Translations under genes and position numbers: made by a program
The notes under the pieces: generated by a model
The model's database searches: none
What the model saw: the letters and a program-made list of their open reading frames with translations, nothing else
What the model was told of the DNA's origin: nothing
Assembly (NCBI RefSeq): GCF_947487515.1
Contig: NZ_CANKWO010000004.1
Location: forward strand, 248,001 to 312,000
Direction of reading: 5' to 3'
Source: an uncultured Litoreibacter sp.
GTDB lineage: Bacteria > Pseudomonadota > Alphaproteobacteria > Rhodobacterales > Rhodobacteraceae
Length of the DNA: 64,000 nt
In this document: one piece after another, positions 52,589-61,001 of the stretch
How the letters are laid out: each line of letters starts with the position of its first letter
Numbering within the stretch: position 1 is the stretch's first letter

Positions 52589-53905
52589 ATGACATTGGTT
52601 TCCACCACCTCTCCTTCGCAAGCCGCAGCAAGCTTTGCGGCAAGCCCTTCGGCCTCAGGCACCTCGGGTGTGACAACCCGCGACCCACGTTTGGACTTCT
52701 ACCGTGGCATCGCGATGTTTATCATTTTGTTCGCTCACACGCCGGGAAATTTCTTTACCAGCTGGATTCCGGCGCGGTGGGGCTTCTCTGATGCGACCGA
52801 AATTTTTGTGTTCTGCTCCGGCATGGCGTCTGCCATCGCCTTCGGGCGCACATTTGATCGGGCAGGGTGGGTGCTGGGCACCGCCCGCGTGGCGCATCGT
52901 GTGTGGCAAGTGTATTGGGCGCATATCTGCATGTTCTTCACGATCGCAATGATGATCGCGTGGTGGGACAGTTTTGGCATATTCGACAAAAATTACATAA
53001 ACTCTTTGAACCTTGTGCCAATCTTTGAGGGGCGCACCGGAAACTCAACAGGGATTGTGACCACCACGGCAGACAATCTCATCGGGATATTCACATTGAG
53101 CTATGTGCCGAATTATTTCGACATTTTGCCGATGTATATGGTGATCTTGGTGATGATGCCCATGGTTATGGCGCTGAGCAGAGTGAACCTGTGGCTTATG
53201 GCAGCGGTGATCGCCACCGTTTGGCTGTTTGCGCAGCGCGGAGTGTTGGCTTGGTTGGGTGCAGAGCACCTTTGGTTAAGCCTTCCGGCAGAGCCATGGT
53301 CGAATCGTCATTGGTTCTTCAACCCCTTCGGCTGGCAGTTGATCTTCTTCACCGGTTTTGCCTTCATGCGTGGCTGGATTCCTGCGCCTCCGGTCAAGAT
53401 GTGGCTCGTGGTGTTGGCCGCCGTGGTTGTGGTTGCGAATATTCCGCTCTCAAACATCGGGGTCAGAGCGGTGAGCCGCGAATGGTTCGGTGCATTTGAA
53501 GGCAACCCCGTCATTGAATGGCGTGTCGCCAATAAGCCGTTCATTGATAAATCCAGCTTTGGTTTGCTGCGCTATGTGCACTTCTTGGCACTGGCTTATC
53601 TGGCATGGGTTGCGGCTGGGGTCGGGGGGCATCGATTGATCGCCTCTGGCGCAACCTCTGCGTCAAAAGCGTGGGGGGCACTGGTCAAAATCGTCATGAA
53701 GGTTGGGCAGCAAAGCCTTGCTGTATTTGTATTTTCTATGGTTTTCGCGCGAATTTCCGGTTTCACCATGGATCAGGTCGGTCGCGAGACGGCAACGGTG
53801 GTTTTGGTAAACTTCGTAGGTGTTGGGGCGTTGATCGCGGTGGCCTATTTTGTGGGGTGGATCAAATCCACGCCGTGGAAACCAAAGAAGGGAGCCATCG
53901 CATGA
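52589..53905 (+). CDS. opgC: OpgC-like membrane acyltransferase for periplasmic glucans
   Basis: A 438-residue integral membrane protein, about ten helices, of the OpgC type. TRDPRLDFYRGIAMFIILFAHTPGNF is the conserved N-terminal motif with catalytic-type His. The enzyme adds succinyl groups to osmoregulated periplasmic glucans. The Ala/Ser-rich first 30 residues are an extension. Its TGA overlaps the opgG ATG by 4 nt, fixing it in the opg operon. Confidence 0.93.
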   Translation: MTLVSTTSPSQAAASFAASPSASGTSGVTTRDPRLDFYRGIAMFIILFAHTPGNFFTSWIPARWGFSDATEIFVFCSGMASAIAFGRTFDRAGWVLGTARVAHRVWQVYWAHICMFFTIAMMIAWWDSFGIFDKNYINSLNLVPIFEGRTGNSTGIVTTTADNLIGIFTLSYVPNYFDILPMYMVILVMMPMVMALSRVNLWLMAAVIATVWLFAQRGVLAWLGAEHLWLSLPAEPWSNRHWFFNPFGWQLIFFTGFAFMRGWIPAPPVKMWLVVLAAVVVVANIPLSNIGVRAVSREWFGAFEGNPVIEWRVANKPFIDKSSFGLLRYVHFLALAYLAWVAAGVGGHRLIASGATSASKAWGALVKIVMKVGQQSLAVFVFSMVFARISGFTMDQVGRETATVVLVNFVGVGALIAVAYFVGWIKSTPWKPKKGAIA

Positions 53906-55437
53906 GCCTGTCGCGCCGTTCCTTTTTGACGATGTTGGGGGCCGCAGCCTTGGCCAACCCCGCATCGGCGATGCCCGTGTTCAAAGGCGAGGCGACGCCT
54001 TTCTCGATTGAGTGGCTGAAGGCCGAAGCAAAGCGCCTGTCGGGACAAAGCTACGCCCCGATGGAGGAAGTCCCGCAAGCGTGGAAAGACCTGACCTACG
54101 ATCAATACAAGGCGTTGGCGTTCGATACCAATAAGGCGCTTTGGTCGGGGACAGATCGGGCGTTTCAGATGGATTTCTTTCATCCTGGTCTCTATTTTCC
54201 GCGCCCCATCGAGATCAATATCGTCGAAGATGACACCGCCCGAACGTTGGGTTTTGATCTCTCTTTATTCAATCGCCACGACAAGTTCCCCGAAGACTTG
54301 GTGGACGGTGCAGGTGATCCGTCCTTAGGGTATTCGGGGCTGCGGTTGCGCCATGAGTTGGTCAAACCGGGCAGATTTGAAGAATTCATGGTCTTTCAAG
54401 GGGCCAGCTATTTTCGTGCCATTGGCACAGGGCAAAACTACGGTCTATCCGCCCGTGGGCTGGCGCTGAATACCGGCGAAGCCGAGGGCGAAGAATTCCC
54501 CGAGTTCACCCGCTTTTGGGTCGAGGCGCCTAGCGAGGACGCGACCACTATCATCGTTCATGCACTTCTGGATAGCCCATCCGTAACAGGGGCTTACAGC
54601 TTTATCATCACACCAGGAAAGCCCGCGCAGGTCTCGGTGAAGGCCACGCTTTATCCGCGTGTGGAATTGACGCATGTGGGCATTGCACCTTTGACGTCGA
54701 TGTTCTTGTTTGACCAGACAAACCGGTCAGATTTTGACGACTTCCGCGATGCAGTTCATGACAGCGAAGGTCTGCTCATTTGGAATGGTGCTGGCGAAAT
54801 GCTGTGGCGTCCGTTGGCGAATTCCACGGGGCTGCAAGTTTCCAGTTTTGTCGACAATAACCCTCGGGGGTTTGGGCTGATGCAGCGTGCACGTGATCCG
54901 GAGGATTTCGCGGATCTGGAGGCTTACTACCACAACCGTCCCTCACTTTGGATCACGCCGGAAATGGACTGGGGCAAGGGGGCGGTGACCTTGGTTGAGA
55001 TCCCGTCCGACAAAGAGATCTACGACAACATTGTTGCCTATTGGCGCCCTCGTGCCGCGTTGGAAGCGGGATCCGAGTATAATTTTGCCTACCGTATGGA
55101 TTGGGGCGAAGAACCAAAGGAAACACGCCCCGTGTCCCGTGTGCTCAACAGCCGGATCGGCAAGGGCTACGACAAAGACACCTCCTATGTGATCATGGCC
55201 CTTGATTTTGCCGACCATGAATTGTTCGCAGGTGATCTGGACGACATCACGCGCTTCATCAGCGCCAACAACGGGTCAGTCAGCGAAGGCGTTTTGCAGC
55301 GCAATCCGGGCACCGGTGGTGTGCGTTTGGCATTCAAATTTGAACCCGGCGATGCCAAGGCAGCCGAGTTGCGGGTGCAATTGCTCAAGGACGCGAAATC
55401 TTTGACCGAAGTCTGGCTGTACCGGTGGTCCGTTTGA
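53902..55437 (+). CDS. opgG: Glucan biosynthesis protein OpgG/MdoG
   Basis: A 511-residue periplasmic protein. ATG 53902 in the overlap with opgC gives a Tat-like signal (LSRRSFLTMLGAAALANPASA). The mature protein shows ISTP-like MdoG text: TYDQYKALAFDTNKALW, AFQMDFFHPGLYFPRPIEIN, and YHNRPSLWITPEMDWGKGAVTLVEIPS. OpgG trims or branches the nascent beta-1,2 glucan. It is followed by opgH with a 4-nt overlap or close spacing. Confidence 0.94.
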   Translation: MSLSRRSFLTMLGAAALANPASAMPVFKGEATPFSIEWLKAEAKRLSGQSYAPMEEVPQAWKDLTYDQYKALAFDTNKALWSGTDRAFQMDFFHPGLYFPRPIEINIVEDDTARTLGFDLSLFNRHDKFPEDLVDGAGDPSLGYSGLRLRHELVKPGRFEEFMVFQGASYFRAIGTGQNYGLSARGLALNTGEAEGEEFPEFTRFWVEAPSEDATTIIVHALLDSPSVTGAYSFIITPGKPAQVSVKATLYPRVELTHVGIAPLTSMFLFDQTNRSDFDDFRDAVHDSEGLLIWNGAGEMLWRPLANSTGLQVSSFVDNNPRGFGLMQRARDPEDFADLEAYYHNRPSLWITPEMDWGKGAVTLVEIPSDKEIYDNIVAYWRPRAALEAGSEYNFAYRMDWGEEPKETRPVSRVLNSRIGKGYDKDTSYVIMALDFADHELFAGDLDDITRFISANNGSVSEGVLQRNPGTGGVRLAFKFEPGDAKAAELRVQLLKDAKSLTEVWLYRWSV

Positions 55438-57323
55438 ACGTTCGATCCACCATATCGCCTGCATCAATGATGCCGCCTGAACAGCCCTTGGCCTTTCCGG
55501 TGCAAGATCTTTCAACGGGGTACCGCGATGGCGCCGCCCCAGAGCTGTCCGGCAACCCCTCCACACCATTGTGGCGTTTGGCAACGTTCTTACCCGCGGT
55601 GGCCACCACCGGCGGGCTGATCGCGGCCTTCACCGACTGGTTTGCAATGGGGGGGCTGTCCATATTCGAGGCGATGCTGATCGCCCTGATCGCTTGCACG
55701 TTTTTCTGGATTTCGCTTTCGGTCTCGACAGTTACCGTGGGGTTATTCACGATGATGCGCCCCCGCAGGTCCAACACCCACACGGCGACATCCCCCCAAA
55801 ATGTGGCCCTGTTGGTTCCCGCCTATAACGAGGTCCCATGGGACGTATTCGGCAACGCCTGTGCAATGTTGGAGCAATTGGATCGGGGCACGCACCGGCA
55901 TAAATACACTTTGTTCATCCTGTCAGACACCCGTGACGAAACCATTGCAGAGCAAGAGCTGCGCGCCTTCGCGTCACTGCGAAGTCGTTTGCCAGATCAC
56001 ATTGCTTTGCACTACCGCAGGCGGTCCGAGAACACCGACCGCAAGGTCGGCAATTTGGCCGATTGGGTCGCGCGTTGGGGCGGCGGATATGACGCCATGT
56101 TGGTGCTCGATGCGGATAGCCTGATGTCGGGGCCCGCGATTGTGGCCCTCACGGATGAAATGGCGCGTGATCCTTCTGCGGGGTTGATCCAAAGCTTCCC
56201 GCAGCTGTTTGGCGCCGAGACCCTGTTTGGCCGCGTTCAGCAGTTTTCCAACACGATTTACGGCGCTGCCTTGGCTGAAGGGCTGGCCCGTTGGGTTGAC
56301 CATGACGGCAACTATTGGGGGCATAATGCGATCATTCGCACTGCGGCCTTTGCATCTTGTGCCGGATTGCCCCGTTTGGACACATTTCGCTCCAAGGGGG
56401 CGTTGATCCTCAGCCATGATTTCGTCGAGGCAGGCTTGCTGCGTCGTGCGGGGTGGGGGGTGCGTTTCGTACCGCAGGTCAAGGGCAGCTACGAGGAAGT
56501 ACCGGCGACCTTGATCGACTATGTTTTACGCGACCGTCGGTGGTGTCAGGGGAACCTGCAACATCTTAACATTCTGGGGTCAAAAGGGTTCCACCCTGTG
56601 ACGCGCTTTCATCTGTTTCATGGGGCAATGGGCTATTTGTTGTCGCCTGCTTGGTTCGCGCTGCTGACGGTGTGGGCCTTGATCGGCAAGGGCGAAGAAG
56701 CAAATGTCATTCGCTACTTCACCGGAGAAAACCCACAAGTTGCCTGGCCAGAGATGAGCCATGTCAGCAACTTGGCAATTCTCGTGTTTATGTATGGGAT
56801 GTTGCTGGCCCCTAAATTTTTGGGGGCAGTGGCCTTGCTGCGGTCGGGGCCAAGTTTGCGCGATTTGGGCGGGGCGGGGCAGTTCATCTTGTCCTTTACG
56901 ACTGAGATCGTTGTGTCCGTCCTCTATGCTCCGATTTTGATGGTGCAGCAGACCATCGCGGTGGCACGCACTTGGATCGGCTATACCGAGACTTGGTCCC
57001 CACAAGCCCGCCAAGGTGGACAGTATTCAATGGCGACGGTGCTGAAGTTCCATGCGATCGAAACGGCGGTCGGGTTGTTGCTGATGGCCGGTATCTTCGA
57101 AGGCATCATTACGCTGTGGTTGCTTCCTATCGCGGTCTCGCTGGCCTTTGCGGTCCCTCTCTCGATGCTTAGCGGACTGAAGTTGACGCGGTTCAAATGG
57201 ACCGCGCGCCAGCTAGGCACAGCCGAGGTTTTCAATGCGCCGGACATCATTTTGCACGCCAAACGTGAACGTTCGCGGATCAGGGCGGCTATCGAAGATG
57301 CAGACGGGGTTGCGGCGGAATAG
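55425..57323 (+). CDS. opgH: Glucan glucosyltransferase OpgH/MdoH
   Basis: A 632-residue membrane glycosyltransferase (GT2 family) that polymerises the linear beta-1,2-glucan backbone from UDP-glucose. The catalytic set is visible: LVPAYNE, MLVLDADSLM, SHDFVEAG and RDRRWCQGNLQH. Two helices precede and several follow the catalytic domain. Start uncertain: GTG 55425 or TTG 55434 overlap opgG, ATG 55467 does not; all keep the domain intact. Compared with gamma-proteobacterial MdoH it is shorter at both ends. Confidence 0.92.
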   Translation: MVRLNVRSTISPASMMPPEQPLAFPVQDLSTGYRDGAAPELSGNPSTPLWRLATFLPAVATTGGLIAAFTDWFAMGGLSIFEAMLIALIACTFFWISLSVSTVTVGLFTMMRPRRSNTHTATSPQNVALLVPAYNEVPWDVFGNACAMLEQLDRGTHRHKYTLFILSDTRDETIAEQELRAFASLRSRLPDHIALHYRRRSENTDRKVGNLADWVARWGGGYDAMLVLDADSLMSGPAIVALTDEMARDPSAGLIQSFPQLFGAETLFGRVQQFSNTIYGAALAEGLARWVDHDGNYWGHNAIIRTAAFASCAGLPRLDTFRSKGALILSHDFVEAGLLRRAGWGVRFVPQVKGSYEEVPATLIDYVLRDRRWCQGNLQHLNILGSKGFHPVTRFHLFHGAMGYLLSPAWFALLTVWALIGKGEEANVIRYFTGENPQVAWPEMSHVSNLAILVFMYGMLLAPKFLGAVALLRSGPSLRDLGGAGQFILSFTTEIVVSVLYAPILMVQQTIAVARTWIGYTETWSPQARQGGQYSMATVLKFHAIETAVGLLLMAGIFEGIITLWLLPIAVSLAFAVPLSMLSGLKLTRFKWTARQLGTAEVFNAPDIILHAKRERSRIRAAIEDADGVAAE

Positions 57324-58133
57324 CTACTCCAGCGATTCGAACCAATCTAGCGCCATGGTCGACCAGCCTTTTGGAATCCCATGGGCCCCTTGATGCAGGG
57401 CAAACTCCAGCGCACCGGCCTCGCATCTGTCCCACGTCCGACGCCAGAAGTCTCCGGAAGTATCAAAGCTGTCGGCACGCAGTCCCGTGCAGCGGTTGGT
57501 TTCGCGCCAGATTTGCATGGCTTGAAACACGTCACCTTGAAAAATCGCCCCATTGCGCAGCGGCCGCCCTTCCAGCGGAACGGTGGTGTCCCGCCAGCCA
57601 TGGGTGTGCAGCAATTTGACAGGCCCCGAACAGGCATCCAGCGCAGGGTGCGGGCGCCAAAAACTACCGGCGACGGGAGCGAAGGCACGGGCAAGATCAG
57701 GGGCCTCACAAGCCAGATATGAGGCCATCGACCCGCCAATGGAGAACCCGCCAAGCAAGATGTTGTCGCGATCTACCCCGTGCTGCGCGACCGCATCGTC
57801 AATCACCGCGCGTATGAACTCCAGCTCATCGCGCTGCTGGGTGAAATCGGGGTGAAAGGACCAACCGCTGCCGAACCTTGAGTTTGGACGCTTCAATCCG
57901 TTGGGGCCGATGACTGCATAGCCACGCTCTAGAATTGGTCCGCCCATGCGCAGGATGCCTGTGCCTTTTCCGCCCGCACCATGCAAGAAAATCACGGCTG
58001 GAACTGGGGTGGACCCCTTATCAGGGGTTTGAATGTGGTAGGTGCCTTGCGAGATTTCACAAGGCGTATCGGCGTCTCCGCAGGCAATCGCAGGAGAGGC
58101 CACAGCGCATAAAAGCGCAGCTAGATATTTCAT
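57324..58133 (-). CDS. Exported alpha/beta-hydrolase esterase (LpqC/PHB depolymerase-like)
   Basis: A 269-residue protein with a signal peptide and an esterase core: AVIFLHGAGG (oxyanion region), GGFSIGGSM with nucleophile Ser131, a DTTVPLEGR region for the Asp and GAHGIPKG for the His. This fits the short extracellular esterases often annotated as polyhydroxybutyrate depolymerase or LpqC. Its substrate is not clear. Its start overlaps the rhodanese end by 4 nt, so it is the last gene of the exported cluster. Confidence 0.88.
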   Translation of the reverse strand: MKYLAALLCAVASPAIACGDADTPCEISQGTYHIQTPDKGSTPVPAVIFLHGAGGKGTGILRMGGPILERGYAVIGPNGLKRPNSRFGSGWSFHPDFTQQRDELEFIRAVIDDAVAQHGVDRDNILLGGFSIGGSMASYLACEAPDLARAFAPVAGSFWRPHPALDACSGPVKLLHTHGWRDTTVPLEGRPLRNGAIFQGDVFQAMQIWRETNRCTGLRADSFDTSGDFWRRTWDRCEAGALEFALHQGAHGIPKGWSTMALDWFESLE

Positions 58134-58594
58134 TTTGTCACCGGTAATCCACGTTTAAGCCACCCCGGGCCAGAGGCCGATCCCAGCATGCCCTCGGGCA
58201 CATCAATGATGGTGGTGAAACCGGCTTGTTCCAGCAAATTGCTCATTCGCGCGGAGCGGACACCGCGCGCGCAAATCAAAGCTACAGGGCTGTCAGTGTT
58301 GCCGTTTACAATTGTCGTCAGCGCCTCGATGAAATCCTTGCGACGCATATCCAACTGCTGCGCCCCGACACCGGATCCGGTTCGTGCCCATTCATCGGGG
58401 CGGCGTATGTCGATCAAGGTAATCTCACCTGCCACGGCCTGCTTATGCGCGGTCATGGGGTCAATCTGCGTCGCGGCAGAGGCCTCGGTGATCGCCGCGT
58501 AGAACAGGTTGCGACCGCCTGCGGCATAGATACCGGTTGCAGCCACAGCAAACACGCCAACTGTTAGCAGTATTCGACGAGAGAGACGCGCCAT
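58130..58594 (-). CDS. Exported rhodanese-like protein
   Basis: A 154-residue protein with a Tat-like N-terminus (LSRRILLTVGVFAVAATG), then a rhodanese domain: LIDIRRPDEWARTG and active-site Cys108 in CARGVRSARM. It may carry sulfur in the periplasm or be anchored by its N-terminal helix. It overlaps the SCO1-like gene by one base and the esterase gene by 4 nt. Confidence 0.9.
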   Translation of the reverse strand: MARLSRRILLTVGVFAVAATGIYAAGGRNLFYAAITEASAATQIDPMTAHKQAVAGEITLIDIRRPDEWARTGSGVGAQQLDMRRKDFIEALTTIVNGNTDSPVALICARGVRSARMSNLLEQAGFTTIIDVPEGMLGSASGPGWLKRGLPVTK

Positions 58595-59166
58595 TAGCTT
58601 TGTCCTACCGTATATTTCGCCACGATGTCTGCCGCCACTTCCGGCGCGACAACGGGGGGCACTAATGTGAGCAATTTTCCGTCGGCATCAAGCAGATACA
58701 AGAAGCTGCCATGGGCATAGACTGGGCCATACTCGGGGTCAAAAAAGACCTCTTCGGTTTCAACCTGATAGGCATCATAGGCGACCTGCAGCTGTTCTTC
58801 AGATCCGGTGAGCCCGATGAAGTCGGCGTGGTGTTGCGTCAATGCGGGGCCCAATGTCTCGACCGTATCGCGGGCAGGGTCGACGGTAATCATCACGGGC
58901 GTCACAGTGATCCCTTTAGCCGCAACCGCATCCGCCACTTGCGCCATAAGTGGCAGGGCGGCGGAGCAAACCTCAAGACAATTGGCATATCCGAAGAACA
59001 GCAACTGAGGATGCCCATTTGGGTCAGCCTGCGTGCGCAGCGCGCCAGTTTGATCGGTCAGTACGTAATCGCCTCCCAGATTGAACGGCAAACCGGGCAG
59101 TTTCGGGGCCTCTGCAAAGGCGGGCAGGGTGACGGCGACGAAGGCCGCTGCGGCGGCTAAACGCAT
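58594..59166 (-). CDS. SCO1/SenC-like copper-binding protein
   Basis: A 190-residue exported thioredoxin-fold protein. The copper/thiol motif is CLEVC (Cys63, Cys67) in FFGYANCLEVCSAALP, and a conserved His is in YAHGSFLYLL. SCO proteins deliver copper to cytochrome oxidase or manage thiols in the periplasm. No oxidase genes are nearby. ATG 59166 shares a base with the preceding stop (TGATG). Confidence 0.92.
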   Translation of the reverse strand: MRLAAAAAFVAVTLPAFAEAPKLPGLPFNLGGDYVLTDQTGALRTQADPNGHPQLLFFGYANCLEVCSAALPLMAQVADAVAAKGITVTPVMITVDPARDTVETLGPALTQHHADFIGLTGSEEQLQVAYDAYQVETEEVFFDPEYGPVYAHGSFLYLLDADGKLLTLVPPVVAPEVAADIVAKYTVGQS

Positions 59167-59735
59167 CACTCGAACAGCTCCTTGATGGCGATGGCATCAG
59201 CCTCCAAGCCCAGACCGAAATATCCGGTTTTGGCAATATGCGCGTTCACCCGCGGATCACGTCGGAACCACGGGCCCTTGCCTTTGGCCTCAGGGTGCTT
59301 GGCGGCCCAATTTTTGCTCCAGGTGTTGGCTTTGATCCAATCGTCTGACCCGACTTCGCGAATTTTTTGCACAAGATAGATGTTCTTGGCCCCTTGAATG
59401 TCTTCGTCTTCGATCATCAACCCGTCGACCTCGACCGATTTTCCGCAAAACGGCAACAGATCAACCGTTGCCCCTTGGAAGCCGCTTTGGGCGTTTTTGT
59501 TGGGGAAAATCAGCTGATTGTCTTCGCTGCGTAGCAACCCGATCTGACGTGAGCCGTCTCCGCAATTGTCGCTGCAATCGCCGGTGATCTCGCAGGTGAT
59601 GTCGACAACCTTTGCCTCAAACAGAGCAGGGGTTTCCGCGTAGAGATTCCAGCTTTTGGCGGTGGAGCCCTCTTCGAAATCCGCGGCAAAGGCGGGGGTC
59701 ACGGCCATCAGAGCCAATGCGATAATGCGTTTCAT
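59166..59735 (-). CDS. Exported Cys-rich OB-like protein, unknown function
   Basis: A 189-residue protein with a signal peptide (RIIALALMAVTPAFAA). Mature part: beta-rich with cysteines in DITCEITGDCSDNCGDGSR (three) and LLPFCGKS (one), a spacing that could bind metal or form disulfides. The C-terminal third is Trp/Lys-rich (WIKANTWSKNWAAKHPE). ATG 59735 is preferred over 59750. It looks like an OB-fold domain protein but no family was recognised. It sits between a second Cys-rich unknown and the SCO1-like gene, all in one operon. Confidence 0.75.
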   Translation of the reverse strand: MKRIIALALMAVTPAFAADFEEGSTAKSWNLYAETPALFEAKVVDITCEITGDCSDNCGDGSRQIGLLRSEDNQLIFPNKNAQSGFQGATVDLLPFCGKSVEVDGLMIEDEDIQGAKNIYLVQKIREVGSDDWIKANTWSKNWAAKHPEAKGKGPWFRRDPRVNAHIAKTGYFGLGLEADAIAIKELFE

Positions 59736-59746
59736 ATATGCGCCCC

Positions 59747-60205
59747 TCACTTTTTGGGTTTCGGTACAGCGAAGCCTGGCACCACGCCGTAGTCTTCGTG
59801 ATTGAGATTTGTGATCCCGTGATCGGTCACCACATTTTCGACAACCAGATAATTCAACCCGTCCCGCTTATAGAGCATTCCATCTGCGGTGATCTCATGC
59901 GAGGCGAGGTTAAGATTGGTGTCACCGGATGCATTTTGGTCGTCGCCGTTGATCTTGAGGATCATATAGACCTCGCCGTCTTCCCCCAGCAGGCCAACCG
60001 GAATACCCCCAGCAGAGCACCAAAGGGCGCAGGTATGATGCGCCGAGCCGGTGACCGCGTCAGGCCCGCCCATCACGCCGGAAAAATAGCACCATGTGTC
60101 AATTATCTCGCCCGTGATCTGGATGCGCTCACCCTCGGTCGCGCTGGCGGGGGCGGCCAAGCCCAAGGCCAGCAAGGGCGTCGCCAAAAGTGGTGTTAAC
60201 TTCAT
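59747..60205 (-). CDS. Exported protein with HHTCALWCSAGGIP motif, unknown function
   Basis: A 152-residue protein with a signal peptide (LTPLLATPLLALGLAAPASA). The mature part starts IQITGEIIDTWCYFSG and then has GSAHHTCALWCSAGGIPVGLL, a His-His plus Cys-Cys cluster that could bind heme or copper. The end is MLYKRDGLNYLVVENVV and a Pro-Lys tail. ATG 60205 is preferred over an upstream start. First gene of the exported redox cluster; the 133 bases before it hold no gene. Confidence 0.8.
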   Translation of the reverse strand: MKLTPLLATPLLALGLAAPASATEGERIQITGEIIDTWCYFSGVMGGPDAVTGSAHHTCALWCSAGGIPVGLLGEDGEVYMILKINGDDQNASGDTNLNLASHEITADGMLYKRDGLNYLVVENVVTDHGITNLNHEDYGVVPGFAVPKPKK

Positions 60206-60338
60206 CGGGTCGTCCTTTGCTGATTCCAATAGTTGGAGCCTAGCAAGAATGGGCGCGAGGGCGGTATCACATCTTGTTTAGATTTCGATCAAAACGACCA
60301 AACGGCAGCTTTGGCGCCCATGAAGCGGACGATTGCGC

Positions 60339-60893
60339 CTATTTGAACGCGTCGGTTAGCTGTTGGGACAGTTCCGGCACCGTATTTGTCACGGTCACAA
60401 AATCCAAAACGGACTGATCGGCAAAACCTTCTGCGACGACATGCGCATTCAGCGCCACCAACGGGTCCCAGTATCCATTGGTGTTCAACAGATAAATCGG
60501 TTTGTCGTGCAGCCCCAATTGTCGCCATGTCAGCACTTCATAGAATTCATCCAGTGACCCCGCCCCCCCAGGCAGCACCACGATGGCGTCCGAGTTCATA
60601 TACATGACCTTTTTACGCTCATGCATGGTCTCGGTGATGATGAAGCTATCGAGGTCTTGCTTGCCTACTTCACGGTCGAACAAATGCGTGGGGATGACGC
60701 CGAAGGTCTCTCCGCCTGCGGCTTGCGTGGCTTGCGCGACGGCGCCCATTAGCCCCACATCACCGGCACCATATACCAGTCGCCACGCATTATCTGCGAT
60801 GGTTTTCCCGACATCGAGGGCGGCTTGTTTGTAGGCGGGGTCCTTGCCAAAACGTGACCCGCAATAGACGCAAACAGACTTAGGGATAGGCAT
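60339..60893 (-). CDS. LOG-family nucleotide 5'-monophosphate phosphoribohydrolase
   Basis: A 184-residue protein of the LOG/TIGR00730 family (formerly called lysine decarboxylase). It has CVYCGSRFG, LVYGAGDVGLMGAVA, ETMHERKKVMY and PGGAGSLDEFYEV, a variant of the usual PGGxGTxxE motif with Ser for Thr. Members cleave nucleoside 5'-monophosphates to base and ribose phosphate. Monocistronic and divergent from the LysM gene. Confidence 0.93.
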   Translation of the reverse strand: MPIPKSVCVYCGSRFGKDPAYKQAALDVGKTIADNAWRLVYGAGDVGLMGAVAQATQAAGGETFGVIPTHLFDREVGKQDLDSFIITETMHERKKVMYMNSDAIVVLPGGAGSLDEFYEVLTWRQLGLHDKPIYLLNTNGYWDPLVALNAHVVAEGFADQSVLDFVTVTNTVPELSQQLTDAFK

Positions 60894-61001
60894 AGCACTC
60901 GTGTCCTGACGCAGATGTGGCTTTGCCTTGTTCTATGGGGGCTGCTACGCTGTCGCAACGCCTTTTCAGGGGAAAGGCGGGGGGAAGAGGAAAACGACGA
61001 T

